Assembly: GCA_018223125.1 (NCBI GenBank)
Contig: JAAEZA010000019.1
Span: 1 to 64,000, forward strand
DNA length: 64,000 nt
Direction: 5' to 3'
Origin: Paracoccaceae bacterium
GTDB lineage: Bacteria; Pseudomonadota; Alphaproteobacteria; Rhodobacterales; Rhodobacteraceae
Part shown: positions 44,969 through 53,968 of the stretch, piece by piece
Position numbering within the stretch: the first letter of the stretch is position 1
How the letters are laid out: each line of letters opens with the position of its first letter
Position numbers and translations under genes: made by a program
The notes under the pieces: model-generated
Databases searched by the model: none
What the model saw: only the letters and a program-made list of their open reading frames with translations
What the model was told of the DNA's origin: nothing

Positions 44969-46672
44969 TTACTCAGTGCGGTACCAGTCCGCTGCGTTCC
45001 ACAGTTCGCTGTCCCAAGTGTTCAGCACAACACCGCCCAGCGTGTTGGAATGGGCGGAAACACGGCCACGATCCACCAGAGGCACAATGGTATATGTGTC
45101 CTTGGTCAGCATCTCGTTCATCTGGATGCCGATCTTGCCCCGTTCGTTCAGATCACCGGTATTGGCCAGTTTGTCGATCAGCGCATCATAGGCCGGATCA
45201 CAGAACCGGTTGATGTTCTCACCCTGCCATTGGCTTTCAGGCTTGGGTTCGCCGCCACAACGGTAGGCCGCAAGATATTGCTGCGGGTCTGTGCCGTTGA
45301 AGTTGTTGGCATACATTTCCACATCTGCATAGAACTTCTGGAAGGTATCAGGGGAACCCGGATCACCGCCGAAGAACACAGAGGCATCAATGTTGCGCAA
45401 CTCGGTTTCAACACCGATTTCGGACCACCACTGTTTGATCAGCGCCTGAAAATCCTGACGCACGGCGTTTGTGGATGTCTGATACAGAAGCGCCAGTTTC
45501 TTGCCGTCCTTGTCCCGTACACCGTCACCATCGGTATCGGTCCAACCGGCTTCTTCCAGCAGCGCTTTCGCCCCTTCGATGTCCTGCGTCATACAGTCGG
45601 TGTTCGGGGATGCGAAAACCTTTGGCGCAGGAACAAGGTTACAGGTCGGACGACCGGCCTGACCATAGCCAACTTCAACCAGCAATTCGCGGTCGATCGC
45701 CATGGACAGCGCCTTGCGCACTTTCAGATCCGACAGGATCGGGTGTGGCGCCTTGCGGGTCGAACGGGTGTCCGCATCCAGTTCAGGGGACGGATCGGTC
45801 AGGTTCATTTCCAGACGTTCCACCAGCGAACCGAAAGCCGCAATCGGCTTGCCCTTGCCGCCTTCAGCCATTTTGGCAATCACATCCGGTGCAAGTTGCA
45901 GGTTCCACGCATAGTCGAACTCTCCGGTTTCCATAACCGCACGACCCGCAGCCGCCGCATCACCGCCACCTTTCAGAGTCAGCGTCGCAAAGGCGGGTTT
46001 GGCCGCATCACGATAATGCGGGTTGGCTTCCATCTGGATCACGTCATTTGGACGGAAATCCGTTACACGGAACGGGCCTGTGCCGATGGGATTGAAGTTC
46101 GCTTCAGTACATTCCGGCGCTTTCGCCCCGAGACAATCGGCAAATTGTGCCGCCTGAAGGATCGGAGACTGCCCACCCATGAACGGGCCGTAAGGGTTGG
46201 GTTTTGGCTGGTTGAAGGTGACTTTGGTTGTCAGCTCGTCAATAGTTTCAACCGAAACAACACCGTCAAAGAAAGACGCCTGCGCACAGCCGCCTTCCGG
46301 ATGCATACAGTAATCAGCGGTAAATTTCACATCTGCAGAGGTTACAGGCGAACCGTCGGACCACTTCAGCCCCTCTTTCAGCTTCCATGTGATAGAGGTC
46401 AGATCCTCGCTTACCCCGCCATTGGCGACCGTAGGGATCTCTTGCGCCAGATACGGCACCAGCGCACCGTCCTGATCGTAGCGCCCAAGAGGTTCAATCA
46501 CCAGTGAGGAGGCTTCAACGTCCTTGGTCCCTGCGGAAAGGAACGGGTTCAGAATGGACGGAGCCTGCCAGTAGATCACGTTTACATGGCCGTCAGAGCC
46601 GCGCTCTGCCTGACCCATGGTAGCCATTGAGAGCGCCAGAACGCTGCCAACGGTCAATGATTTGAATTTCAT
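44969..46672 (-). CDS. peptide-type ABC transporter substrate-binding protein
   Basis: A 567-residue family 5 binding protein. A signal peptide ends near MGQAE (about residue 22). Hallmarks include YWQAPSILNPFLSAGTKD, TWKLKEGLKWSDGSPVTSAD and NFNPIGTGPFRVTDF. Around residues 375-390 there is WTDTDGDGVRDKDGK, a calcium-loop-like insertion often found in this subgroup. It contains six or more cysteines, unusual for a binding protein and probably disulfide bonded. It starts the three-gene unit with the two permeases. The substrate is unknown; relatives bind peptides. Confidence 0.9.
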   Translation of the reverse strand: MKFKSLTVGSVLALSMATMGQAERGSDGHVNVIYWQAPSILNPFLSAGTKDVEASSLVIEPLGRYDQDGALVPYLAQEIPTVANGGVSEDLTSITWKLKEGLKWSDGSPVTSADVKFTADYCMHPEGGCAQASFFDGVVSVETIDELTTKVTFNQPKPNPYGPFMGGQSPILQAAQFADCLGAKAPECTEANFNPIGTGPFRVTDFRPNDVIQMEANPHYRDAAKPAFATLTLKGGGDAAAAGRAVMETGEFDYAWNLQLAPDVIAKMAEGGKGKPIAAFGSLVERLEMNLTDPSPELDADTRSTRKAPHPILSDLKVRKALSMAIDRELLVEVGYGQAGRPTCNLVPAPKVFASPNTDCMTQDIEGAKALLEEAGWTDTDGDGVRDKDGKKLALLYQTSTNAVRQDFQALIKQWWSEIGVETELRNIDASVFFGGDPGSPDTFQKFYADVEMYANNFNGTDPQQYLAAYRCGGEPKPESQWQGENINRFCDPAYDALIDKLANTGDLNERGKIGIQMNEMLTKDTYTIVPLVDRGRVSAHSNTLGGVVLNTWDSELWNAADWYRTE

Positions 46673-47057
46673 AGTAACTTAACTCCCAATTGTTGTGTTT
46701 TAGGTCTTGGATGCTGCGCCATCCTGCGCACCAAAGGCACGGGATGCAAAGCTCACAGGGGCTGAATTCGCCAAAACCGGCAACCGTTTTGATTGATCAC
46801 TATTAGGGGAACAAACCAAACAGAGGTTTTGCAACAGCTTCTCCTGATACGTTTCAATGCCGGAATCGGTCTCCGGCATACAGACCATGGCAAAGACTAA
46901 ACCGATAAATTCCTATCACACAACGTTTTTTCTTAAACTTTGCCGAACAGCTTGGTTTTCCAATGACTTGCCCCAGGGGAAGGAAGCACGGTTTTGCGCT
47001 TGACGCCCCGCCCCTGTCTTCCCACACTCCGGCCATTCCAAACAGGATGATCTGAAG
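46673..47057. other. 385-base divergent intergenic region
   Basis: This interval separates the binding-protein gene from divergent argE. I see no convincing gene in it: a short frame around 46700-46888 lacks a ribosome site and any motif. It must hold both promoters. No clear operator or riboswitch was recognised. Confidence 0.6.
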
Positions 47058-48212
47058 ATGGCTGACAGCTATACCCCCCGCGAAATGCTGGAAAAACTGG
47101 TGGGTTTTGATACGGTTTCGCACCGATCCAATCTCGAACTGATCTCTTTTGTCGAAGACTACCTCGCCGCCCACGGCGTTGAAAGCACACGGGTCTACAA
47201 CGATACCGGCGACAAGGCGAATCTCTATGCCCATATCGGCCCGATGGAATCCGGCGGCGTGATCCTGTCCGGTCATACGGACGTGGTGCCGGTGGAAGGG
47301 CAGAACTGGTCCACCGATCCCTTCACCCTCACAGAAATCAACGGCAGGCTCTACGGCCGTGGCAGTTGTGATATGAAAGGCTTTCTGGCGATCGCACTTG
47401 CCCATGTGCCCGAAATGCTGGCTGCAGGTTTGAAAACCCCGATCCAGCTTGCACTCAGCTATGATGAAGAAGTCGGCTGTGAAGGCGTTATTCCAATGGT
47501 CAAAGAACTGGCCGGAAAGATGCCCAAAGCAGACATTTGCATCGTTGGGGAACCTTCTTTGATGAAGGTCGTGACAGGCCATAAAAGCGGCATCGGCTTT
47601 GAAACCGAAGTCACCGGCTACGAGGTGCACTCCTCTCTCGCCCATAAGGGTGTCTCTGCCATCATGACCGCCGCAACGCTGGTGGAATGGCACAACGCCA
47701 GAAATGCGGATGCCGTTGCAAGTCAGGATCCGGACTGCATATTCGAGCCCCCATTCTCCACTTATCATGTGGGCATTATCAACGGCGGCACCGCGGGCAA
47801 CATCACCGCCAAAACTTGCAGATTCATCAATGATTTCCGGCTGCTCCCCGATGAAAGCCTGACGGAAGCAACAGACGCCTACCGCAGCTTTGCAGCGGAA
47901 CTGGAAACCAAAATCAAAGCCGTCCGCCCCGAAGCCGCAATCCGCATCACCCGCCTTTACGACATGCCCGGACTAGAGCCAGAAGAAAACGGCAAGGCCG
48001 AAATCCTTGCCCGCCGCCTGACCGGAGACAACTCCGGCAATGTCGTCAGCTACGGCACGGAGGCCGGACATTTTCAGGCCGAAGGCATCTCGACGGTCAT
48101 CTGCGGGCCCGGCTCCATCGAACAGGCCCATCAGGCAGACGAATATATCTCAATCGACCAACTGGATCAGGGCGCGCGTTTCATGCGCGATCTGATCGAC
48201 GCACTTTCATAA
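47058..48212 (+). CDS. argE: acetylornithine deacetylase (M20 family)
   Basis: A 384-residue M20 metallohydrolase of the ArgE group, which removes acetyl from N-acetylornithine. The metal-binding motifs are present: LSGHTDVVPVEGQ, GRGSCDMKGF, SYDEEVGCEG and a late GTEAGHFQ. AGGA lies ten bases before the ATG. Deacylation of other N-acyl amino acids is possible for this subgroup. It is followed after ten bases by a second M20 gene and is divergent from a peptide-type transporter, which suggests use of imported acylated amino acids or peptides. Confidence 0.87.
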   Translation: MADSYTPREMLEKLVGFDTVSHRSNLELISFVEDYLAAHGVESTRVYNDTGDKANLYAHIGPMESGGVILSGHTDVVPVEGQNWSTDPFTLTEINGRLYGRGSCDMKGFLAIALAHVPEMLAAGLKTPIQLALSYDEEVGCEGVIPMVKELAGKMPKADICIVGEPSLMKVVTGHKSGIGFETEVTGYEVHSSLAHKGVSAIMTAATLVEWHNARNADAVASQDPDCIFEPPFSTYHVGIINGGTAGNITAKTCRFINDFRLLPDESLTEATDAYRSFAAELETKIKAVRPEAAIRITRLYDMPGLEPEENGKAEILARRLTGDNSGNVVSYGTEAGHFQAEGISTVICGPGSIEQAHQADEYISIDQLDQGARFMRDLIDALS

Positions 48213-48222
48213 GGATACGACC

Positions 48223-49395
48223 ATGCCCCTGATTAATAGATTCGCCGAAACCCACGCCGAAATCACCGCAATCCGCCGCGATCTGCACGAACATCCCGAA
48301 CTGCAGTTCGACTGTCACCGCACCGCCGGTATCGTCGCGGACAAACTTCGGCAATGGGGCTGTGACGAAGTGAAAACGGGCATCGGCCAGACCGGCGTCG
48401 TGGCCGTGATCAAAGGCAAGCAGAACACATCCGGCAAGGTCATCGGCCTGCGCGCCGACATGGATGCCCTGCCCATCTTCGAAGCAACCGGCCTTGATTA
48501 CGCCTCCAAGACCGAAGGCAAAATGCACGCCTGCGGCCATGACGGCCACACCGCCATGCTGCTCGGGGCGGCGCAATACCTGTGCGAGACCCGCAATTTC
48601 GACGGCACCGCCGTTGTGATCTTCCAACCTGCCGAAGAAGGCGGCGGCGGCGGGCGCGAGATGGTCAACGAAGGCATGATGGAAGACTTCGGCATTCAGG
48701 AAGTCTATGGCATGCACAACTGGCCCGGGCTGCCTGTCGGTAGTTTCGGCATCCGCTCCGGCTCTTTCTTCGCGGCGGCCGATCTGATCGAAATCGAAGT
48801 CACCGGCAAAGGCGCACATGCGGCCAAGCCCAATGACGGGATCGATACCACGGTTGTCGCATCACATATCGTGATTGCGTTGCAAACCATCGCATCCCGC
48901 GTAGCCGATCCGCTGGACTCCGTAGTGGTCTCTGTCACCAGCTTTGAAACCGAAAGCAAGGCCTTCAACGTGATCCCCGAAAAGGTGGAACTGCGCGGCA
49001 CCGTGCGCACCCTTTCGCCCGCCATGCGCGACATGGCAGAGGAACAGATCAAGCGCATCGCGGAAAACACAGCCGCTGCCTTCGGCGCCACCGCCAAAGT
49101 CAACTACCAGCGCAATTATCCGGTGATGGTGAACCACGACGCCCAGACCGAATTCATGGCCGATGTCGCCAAAGAGGTCGCAGGCCCTCATAACGTCAAC
49201 ACCGACATGGAACCGACAATGGGCGGCGAGGACTTCGCCTTCATGCTGGAATCCCGCCCCGGCGCCTATATTCTTGTGGGCAACGGCGAAGGGGCCATGG
49301 TCCACCACCCCGAATACAACTTCAATGACGAAGTCATTCCGACCGGTTGTTCGCTCTGGGCCGGGATCATCGAAAAATCCATGCCCGCTGCCTGA
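48223..49395 (+). CDS. M20 family amidohydrolase (hippurate hydrolase-like)
   Basis: A 390-residue M20D amidohydrolase of the hippuricase/IAA-amino-acid-hydrolase type. RADMDALPIFE, KMHACGHDGHTAMLLGAA with the metal-binding Cys-His, FQPAEEGGGGG and MGGEDFAFML are all present. It cleaves N-acyl amino acids; the exact acyl group is unknown. It is ten bases after argE and shares its transcript, and a terminator on the other strand lies right after its stop. Confidence 0.89.
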   Translation: MPLINRFAETHAEITAIRRDLHEHPELQFDCHRTAGIVADKLRQWGCDEVKTGIGQTGVVAVIKGKQNTSGKVIGLRADMDALPIFEATGLDYASKTEGKMHACGHDGHTAMLLGAAQYLCETRNFDGTAVVIFQPAEEGGGGGREMVNEGMMEDFGIQEVYGMHNWPGLPVGSFGIRSGSFFAAADLIEIEVTGKGAHAAKPNDGIDTTVVASHIVIALQTIASRVADPLDSVVVSVTSFETESKAFNVIPEKVELRGTVRTLSPAMRDMAEEQIKRIAENTAAAFGATAKVNYQRNYPVMVNHDAQTEFMADVAKEVAGPHNVNTDMEPTMGGEDFAFMLESRPGAYILVGNGEGAMVHHPEYNFNDEVIPTGCSLWAGIIEKSMPAA

Positions 49396-49401
49396 TCAGA
49401 C

Positions 49402-49433
49402 AAAAGCCCCGCCGACTTTCCGTCAGCGGGGCT
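49402..49433 (-). terminator. terminator after ilvD
   Basis: AGCCCCGC..GAC pairs with GTC..GCGGGGCT around TTTCC with one mismatch. On the - strand a TTTTG tail follows, which fits ilvD termination. It could also act on the + strand for the M20 pair. Confidence 0.75.
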
Positions 49434-49453
49434 TCAATGTTCTAAAAATACTC
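49432..49453. repeat. diverged copy of the dispersed 3'-end repeat
   Basis: CTTCAATGTTCTAAAAATACTC immediately follows the hairpin and lies eight bases from the ilvD stop. It is a weaker copy than the others but in the same kind of place. Confidence 0.55.
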
Positions 49454-49460
49454 GAAAACC

Positions 49461-51299
49461 TTACGGTTCCAGACGCACCGCACCCTGAGACGCATTCCCG
49501 ACATTTGCCGCATAAACCCGCAGCGCACGGCTGATCTTGCGCTTGCGCGGCTCTGCCGGTTGCCACGGATTTTCCCGTGCTTCCATCGCAGCCCGACGCT
49601 CTGCCAGTTCTTCATCGGTCAGCTTCACGTTCATGCTGCGGTTCGGAATGTCGATCTCGATGATATCGCCTTCTTCGACCAGCGCAATGTTTCCGCCCTC
49701 GCCCGCTTCGGGGGACACGTGCCCGATGGACAGGCCGGATGTACCGCCCGAAAAGCGCCCGTCCGTGATCAGCGCACAGGCTTTGCCAAGCTTCATGGAT
49801 TTCAGGTAAGTCGTCGGATACAGCATTTCCTGCATCCCCGGCCCGCCCCGTGGCCCTTCATAGCGGATCACAACCACATCGCCTTCCTTGACCTCCCGGC
49901 CAAGAATGCGGTTACAGGCTTCTTCCTGGGATTCACAGATTACCGCGCGGCCCTCGAATTTCAGAATGCTTTCATCCACACCGGCGGTTTTGACAACACA
50001 GCCTTCCTGACTGAGGTTGCCGAACAGAACCGCAAGTCCGCCTTCTTGGGAATGGGCGTGCTCTACATCACGGATGACGCCGTTTTCGCGGTCCAGATCC
50101 AGTTCCTTATAGCGGCGGGATTGGGAAAACGCTTTCGTGGTGCGTATACCACCGGGCGCTGCGAGAAACAGCTCGCGCACGGATTCATCATTGGTTGTGC
50201 GCACGTCCCATTTGGCAATCGCATCACCAAGGGTGGGTTCATGAATGGTGCCGACAGAAGTGTCGAGCATCCCCGCACGGTTCATCTCTCCCAGAAGCGC
50301 GAAAATACCCCCTGCACGATGCACATCTTCCATGTGCACATTGGCGACCGCCGGTGCGACCTTACACAGGCACGGCGTATTGCGGGACAGACGGTCAATG
50401 TCATCTACTGTAAAGTCTACTTCCGCCTCCTGCGCCATCGCAAGCAGGTGCAGAATGGTGTTCGTAGAACCACCCATGGTAATATCCATGCGCATGGCAT
50501 TCTCGAATGCGGCTTTGGTGGCAATACCACGGGACGAAACCGCTTTGTTTCCGTTCACGTAATAGTCTTTGGTCAGCTCAACAATCCGGCGCCCCGCCTT
50601 GCGGAACAGCATCTCGCGGTCGGAGTGCGTGGCCAGCGTCGATCCGTTGCCCGGCAACGCCAGCCCCAGCGCCTCGGCCAGACAGTTCATAGAGTTCGCA
50701 GTGAACATGCCGGAACAGGACCCGCAGGTCGGACAGGCGCTTTCCTCGATCGCAAGGACTTCCTCATCGGTGCGGTCGGGGTTGGCCGCCTGCATCATCG
50801 CATCCACCAGATCGATTTTCTGCAATTCCCCGTCGATATCGACCTTACCGGCCTCCATCGGACCGCCCGAGACAAACACCACCGGAATATCCAGCCGCAG
50901 CGCCGCCATCATCATGCCCGGGGTGATCTTGTCACAGTTGGAGATACAGACCATCGCATCCGCGCAATGGGCGTTCACCATGTATTCCACACTGTCGGCA
51001 ATAACCTCGCGGCTGGGCAGGGAATAAAGCATCCCGTCATGGCCCATCGCAATGCCGTCATCTACCGCGATTGTGTTGAATTCCTTGGCCACACCACCGG
51101 CTGCATGGATTTCCTCAGCCACCAGACCGCCAAGGTCTTTAAGATGCACGTGACCGGGCACAAATTGGGTGAAGGAGTTGACGACCGCAATGATCGGCTT
51201 GCCGAAATCCTCGTCCGTCATACCCGTCGCACGCCAGAGCCCGCGGGCCCCTGCCATGTTGCGGCCATGTGTGGAAGTTCTTGAACGATACGGAATCAT
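49461..51299 (-). CDS. ilvD: dihydroxy-acid dehydratase
   Basis: A 612-residue IlvD that turns 2,3-dihydroxy-3-methylvalerate or -isovalerate into the 2-keto acids of isoleucine and valine synthesis, using an iron-sulfur cluster. Cluster-region cysteines are in [17 protein letters not shown] and [20 protein letters not shown]. The start [20 protein letters not shown] and the late [20 protein letters not shown] are typical. It is a single gene, separated from the upstream six-gene operon by a paired repeat. Confidence 0.95.
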   Translation of the reverse strand: MIPYRSRTSTHGRNMAGARGLWRATGMTDEDFGKPIIAVVNSFTQFVPGHVHLKDLGGLVAEEIHAAGGVAKEFNTIAVDDGIAMGHDGMLYSLPSREVIADSVEYMVNAHCADAMVCISNCDKITPGMMMAALRLDIPVVFVSGGPMEAGKVDIDGELQKIDLVDAMMQAANPDRTDEEVLAIEESACPTCGSCSGMFTANSMNCLAEALGLALPGNGSTLATHSDREMLFRKAGRRIVELTKDYYVNGNKAVSSRGIATKAAFENAMRMDITMGGSTNTILHLLAMAQEAEVDFTVDDIDRLSRNTPCLCKVAPAVANVHMEDVHRAGGIFALLGEMNRAGMLDTSVGTIHEPTLGDAIAKWDVRTTNDESVRELFLAAPGGIRTTKAFSQSRRYKELDLDRENGVIRDVEHAHSQEGGLAVLFGNLSQEGCVVKTAGVDESILKFEGRAVICESQEEACNRILGREVKEGDVVVIRYEGPRGGPGMQEMLYPTTYLKSMKLGKACALITDGRFSGGTSGLSIGHVSPEAGEGGNIALVEEGDIIEIDIPNRSMNVKLTDEELAERRAAMEARENPWQPAEPRKRKISRALRVYAANVGNASQGAVRLEP

Positions 51300-51403
51300 T
51301 GGGCTGCCCTCGCGTGGAAATCTGGTTTTCCACCGTGTTTTGCCCTAAGGCGCAAGGAATTGCCAGCCCCTGCGCCCTGCAATGGCGCAGCGAAAATTCA
51401 TTG

Positions 51404-51464
51404 CCTCCGGCGGGAGTATTTCGGGGAACACTGAAACAGCGACTTCAATGTTCCCAAAATACTC
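51404..51464. repeat. two inverted copies of the dispersed repeat forming a long hairpin
   Basis: A reversed copy (CCTCCGGCGGGAGTATT with CGGGGAACACTGAA, 51404-51435) is followed after seven bases by a forward copy (GACTTCAATGTTCCC..AAATACTC, 51441-51464). The arms GAGTATTT and AAATACTC with GGGAACA/TGTTCCC can pair over about 21 bases. It lies between the DUF1523 stop and ilvD on the same strand and may end the upstream operon. Confidence 0.75.
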
Positions 51465-51502
51465 TAGCCAGAGCCCGCACAATACCCTGTGGTCTCAGGA
51501 TT

Positions 51503-52165
51503 TCAGCCGAACCAGCGTTTGAACCATGCCCTCACGCCGCCTCTGGCGCGGTCCACATCCTCCCCCGCTTCGGCCGCGCGGGCTTCTACAGCATCCCAGC
51601 GTTCCTCTATCTGGGCAATTGCAGGATCGATCTTGCGGCGTTTGAACCGTTGCACCAACCGGTAGAAGCCGAGCATGAACAGCCCCATAACGATGTAAAT
51701 CGCGATGTTGGACCAAGGGATGATCCGCACATCAGGTTCTTCCACGTCCCAGATGGTCACCGCGTTGGGATAGATCGACAGGAATTCGTTCCGCCAACCG
51801 TAATGCTTGATCACAACCCACTCCGGCGCGGCGCGGGTGGAAATCCTGTCTGCGGCCTCGGCCTGAAGGTTGGAACTGTCCAGTTTGAAATACCACGGCC
51901 AGCCGAAACCGGTGTCTTCGTTGCGAAACACCATGACCTTGCCGTCGGGATAGGAAGTGTTGATCAGACGCAAATCGCGGTTCACGCCTTCGTTGTTGCC
52001 GCTGTCTGTCTGGGCATAGAAAATCCTGTTCCACTTGGAAAAGTCCTGCCGGATGATCTCTGTGCCAGTCACCCGCACGATATCGCGCTGTGGCAGCGTG
52101 TAATGCAGGAAAGCAAAGACCAGCGCGATCAGAACAATCCAGAAACCCCATTTGAACCAGCGCAT
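51503..52165 (-). CDS. DUF1523 family membrane protein
   Basis: A 220-residue protein matching what I know as DUF1523. It has an N-terminal helix (WGFWIVLIALVFAFLHYTLP), an extracytoplasmic domain of about 125 residues with DIVRVTGTEIIRQDF and YPDGKVMVFRNEDTGFGWPW, a second helix (NIAIYIVMGLFMLGFYRLV) and a basic, helical C-terminal tail rich in Ala, Arg and Glu. Function is unknown in the literature I can recall. It follows a two-helix protein by ten bases and is the last gene of a six-gene same-strand cluster. Sensor or anchor for a cytoplasmic complex is a guess. Confidence 0.8.
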   Translation of the reverse strand: MRWFKWGFWIVLIALVFAFLHYTLPQRDIVRVTGTEIIRQDFSKWNRIFYAQTDSGNNEGVNRDLRLINTSYPDGKVMVFRNEDTGFGWPWYFKLDSSNLQAEAADRISTRAAPEWVVIKHYGWRNEFLSIYPNAVTIWDVEEPDVRIIPWSNIAIYIVMGLFMLGFYRLVQRFKRRKIDPAIAQIEERWDAVEARAAEAGEDVDRARGGVRAWFKRWFG

Positions 52166-52175
52166 TCGGCCATCC

Positions 52176-52445
52176 TCACATAAAATTCGTCACATAAAGC
52201 ATCGCGATCACCAGGATGACCGGAATAACATAAACGCCCCAGATCAGCTTGCGCCGGAGCGACCCTTCATAGGCTTTCAGCCCGTCCTCGATGAACTGTT
52301 CACGGGGGCCGGGATGTTCTGCGCCTTCGTCAAACTGCTTTTCCAGTTTTTCGCGCCGCACAGAACGGGAATACCATGACAGACAGATGTAGACGATTGT
52401 CAGCAAAAACAACCCGATAATAGTTAATCTTACCCAGCCGAACAT
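52176..52445 (-). CDS. small two-helix membrane protein of unknown function
   Basis: An 89-residue protein with an N-terminal helix (LTIIGLFLLTIVYICLSWY), a charged loop of about 35 residues (REKLEKQFDEG and PREQFIEDGLKAYEGS) and a C-terminal helix (LIWGVYVIPVILVIAMLYV). Both ends would face the same side if the pattern is right. It starts four bases after the stop of the poly-aspartate protein gene and ends ten bases before the DUF1523 gene, so it is clearly part of the same message. No family name is known to me. Confidence 0.75.
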   Translation of the reverse strand: MFGWVRLTIIGLFLLTIVYICLSWYSRSVRREKLEKQFDEGAEHPGPREQFIEDGLKAYEGSLRRKLIWGVYVIPVILVIAMLYVTNFM

Positions 52446-52449
52446 TGGA

Positions 52450-53889
52450 CTACCTCCGTTTTACCGCCCCCCAAGGGCCAACCCGTTGTATCATATCACG
52501 GTCATCATCATCGTAATCGTCGTCGTCATCATCATCGTCGTCGTCATCTGCGCGGCGTCCCCAAGGCTGTCCCACCGGTTTACGTTTGCGCGGGTGGCGG
52601 GTTGGTTCGGGTTCTTCCATTGCGGGTTCGTGCCCGAAAAGTTCCTCCCGCGCGCCCGCCTTGTCCATCATATACTCTGACGCGAGATACTCTGCCACAT
52701 AGTCTTTCTTGGTGTCGGACCATCCGGCATAGGCCCGATAGAAGGCTTCCTTGTGGCAGATGAACAACTGGCGCACATCCAGAGGGGCGAGTTCGGCCAG
52801 CAGCATGTTCACCAAATCCCTGTCGGCGTGATCGCTGGCCCGCAGAGTATAGAAATAGGCCGGATGTTCGGAGGAGATCCGCGGCCAGTCCCCCTGCCCC
52901 CGCGCCCATTGCCACAGACGGTAGAGCCCTTCGTATTCCTTGGGCAATTGTTTGAGATTGCGCCGTGCCAACCGGCGAAGTTCCCTGCGATCGGGGTTTT
53001 CAAACCGCTCCCCCAGTGAAGCAGCCGTGTCAACGACAATAAAATCCAGCTTTTGCTGCAGGATTGCCGCCACGTCCCGCCCCCGCGCCGATGTGACAGG
53101 CTCGACCAGATTGTTCACTGCCAGAAAGGTTGCGATGTCGTTGCGCTGGGTGAAATCCATGACATATTCAACATCCCAGTCCGACACATCATCCACCTTC
53201 CGCACGGAAATGACGGCGGCTTCTTCCAGATCGCGAAAGACGTAAAGCCCGCCGAAATGTGAGGTGTAAAAGTTATTCTGCTGGAAACTGTTATGGGTAA
53301 ACACAACAGGATTGCGGGTGATATCACCGGTTTTCTTGCTGATTTCGATCATTTCGGCAATCAGGACATCATCCCACCATGCGTCTTCTTCCGACAGGAA
53401 ACGGTCGATCTTGCCTTGCAGGATTTTCCCGTCCTCAACTGTGGAAGCGGTGGTATCAGCCTCGACCTCGATCCGCCGGATAGCCAGCAGATCATTCGGA
53501 CTGTCGATCGAAAAGACAGAATTCACCAGTTCTCCCGCCACGGCATCCTTGGCGGTCAGCGCGAACAACTGGAGTTCGTTTTCGTCCATCCAGCGCCGCA
53601 GAATGCTGCGGGAAGTGGAAAATTTTGCATTCAAGAGCGGAGCAGTCTTCTGCTCGGTCGACAAGAGGATGAACTGCCGGTTGCAACCATTCGGGTTAAG
53701 ATAGAGATCATCGCCAAATTCATCCCCGATTTCAGGGGAATAGCCGGAAATATCCAGATGGAATTCCGTCAGCGTGGTCCGCCGGCCCGTCAGATGTTCC
53801 AGCGCACGGTTGTAGCGCTCCACCAGAGTGGGGGAACGCACCGCAAACAGGTTCCCGAACATCAACCCCCGCCGCACAAGACGCATCAT
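52450..53889 (-). CDS. uncharacterised protein with poly-aspartate C-terminal tail
   Basis: A 479-residue protein without signal or membrane segments. I cannot assign a function; from memory it resembles an uncharacterised alphaproteobacterial family (possibly DUF6638), which should be checked. Noted segments: FVNSVFSIDS-like core near 150, FTHNSFQQNNFYTSHFGGLY around 200-220, and a helical part with DRRELRRLARRNLKQLPKEY near 305-325. The C-terminal 60 residues are proline/arginine-rich and end in a 16-codon Asp/Tyr tract before RVGPWGAVKRR. No strong ribosome site precedes the double ATG at 53889. It follows the AAA+ ATPase gene by 79 bases that hold a small palindrome. Confidence 0.75.
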   Translation of the reverse strand: MMRLVRRGLMFGNLFAVRSPTLVERYNRALEHLTGRRTTLTEFHLDISGYSPEIGDEFGDDLYLNPNGCNRQFILLSTEQKTAPLLNAKFSTSRSILRRWMDENELQLFALTAKDAVAGELVNSVFSIDSPNDLLAIRRIEVEADTTASTVEDGKILQGKIDRFLSEEDAWWDDVLIAEMIEISKKTGDITRNPVVFTHNSFQQNNFYTSHFGGLYVFRDLEEAAVISVRKVDDVSDWDVEYVMDFTQRNDIATFLAVNNLVEPVTSARGRDVAAILQQKLDFIVVDTAASLGERFENPDRRELRRLARRNLKQLPKEYEGLYRLWQWARGQGDWPRISSEHPAYFYTLRASDHADRDLVNMLLAELAPLDVRQLFICHKEAFYRAYAGWSDTKKDYVAEYLASEYMMDKAGAREELFGHEPAMEEPEPTRHPRKRKPVGQPWGRRADDDDDDDDDDDYDDDDRDMIQRVGPWGAVKRR

Positions 53890-53907
53890 GAAAGGACACC
53901 CCGTAGG

Positions 53908-53923
53908 TCGGGCTTCAGCCCGA
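53908..53923. repeat. short REP-like palindrome
   Basis: TCGGGCTTCAGCCCGA is a near-perfect hairpin with flanking GTAGG, of a type I have seen scattered in many proteobacterial genomes. It sits in the 79-base gap between the AAA+ and poly-aspartate protein genes and could modulate their relative expression. Confidence 0.55.
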
Positions 53924-53968
53924 GCCGATATTCCACAGACGGCAGGGCGATATTTCTATTCAAAAAAC

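Noticed and set aside
44900-46507. 535-codon + strand open frame opposite the binding-protein gene
   Set aside because: It is a shadow of the binding protein, with no recognisable motif and a basic, low-complexity composition.
46700-46888. Small - strand frame upstream of the peptide-type binding protein
   Set aside because: No ribosome site or motif, and it lies in a divergent promoter gap.
49560-51284. 574-codon + strand open frame opposite ilvD
   Set aside because: It mirrors ilvD codon for codon, lacks a ribosome site and shows no domain.
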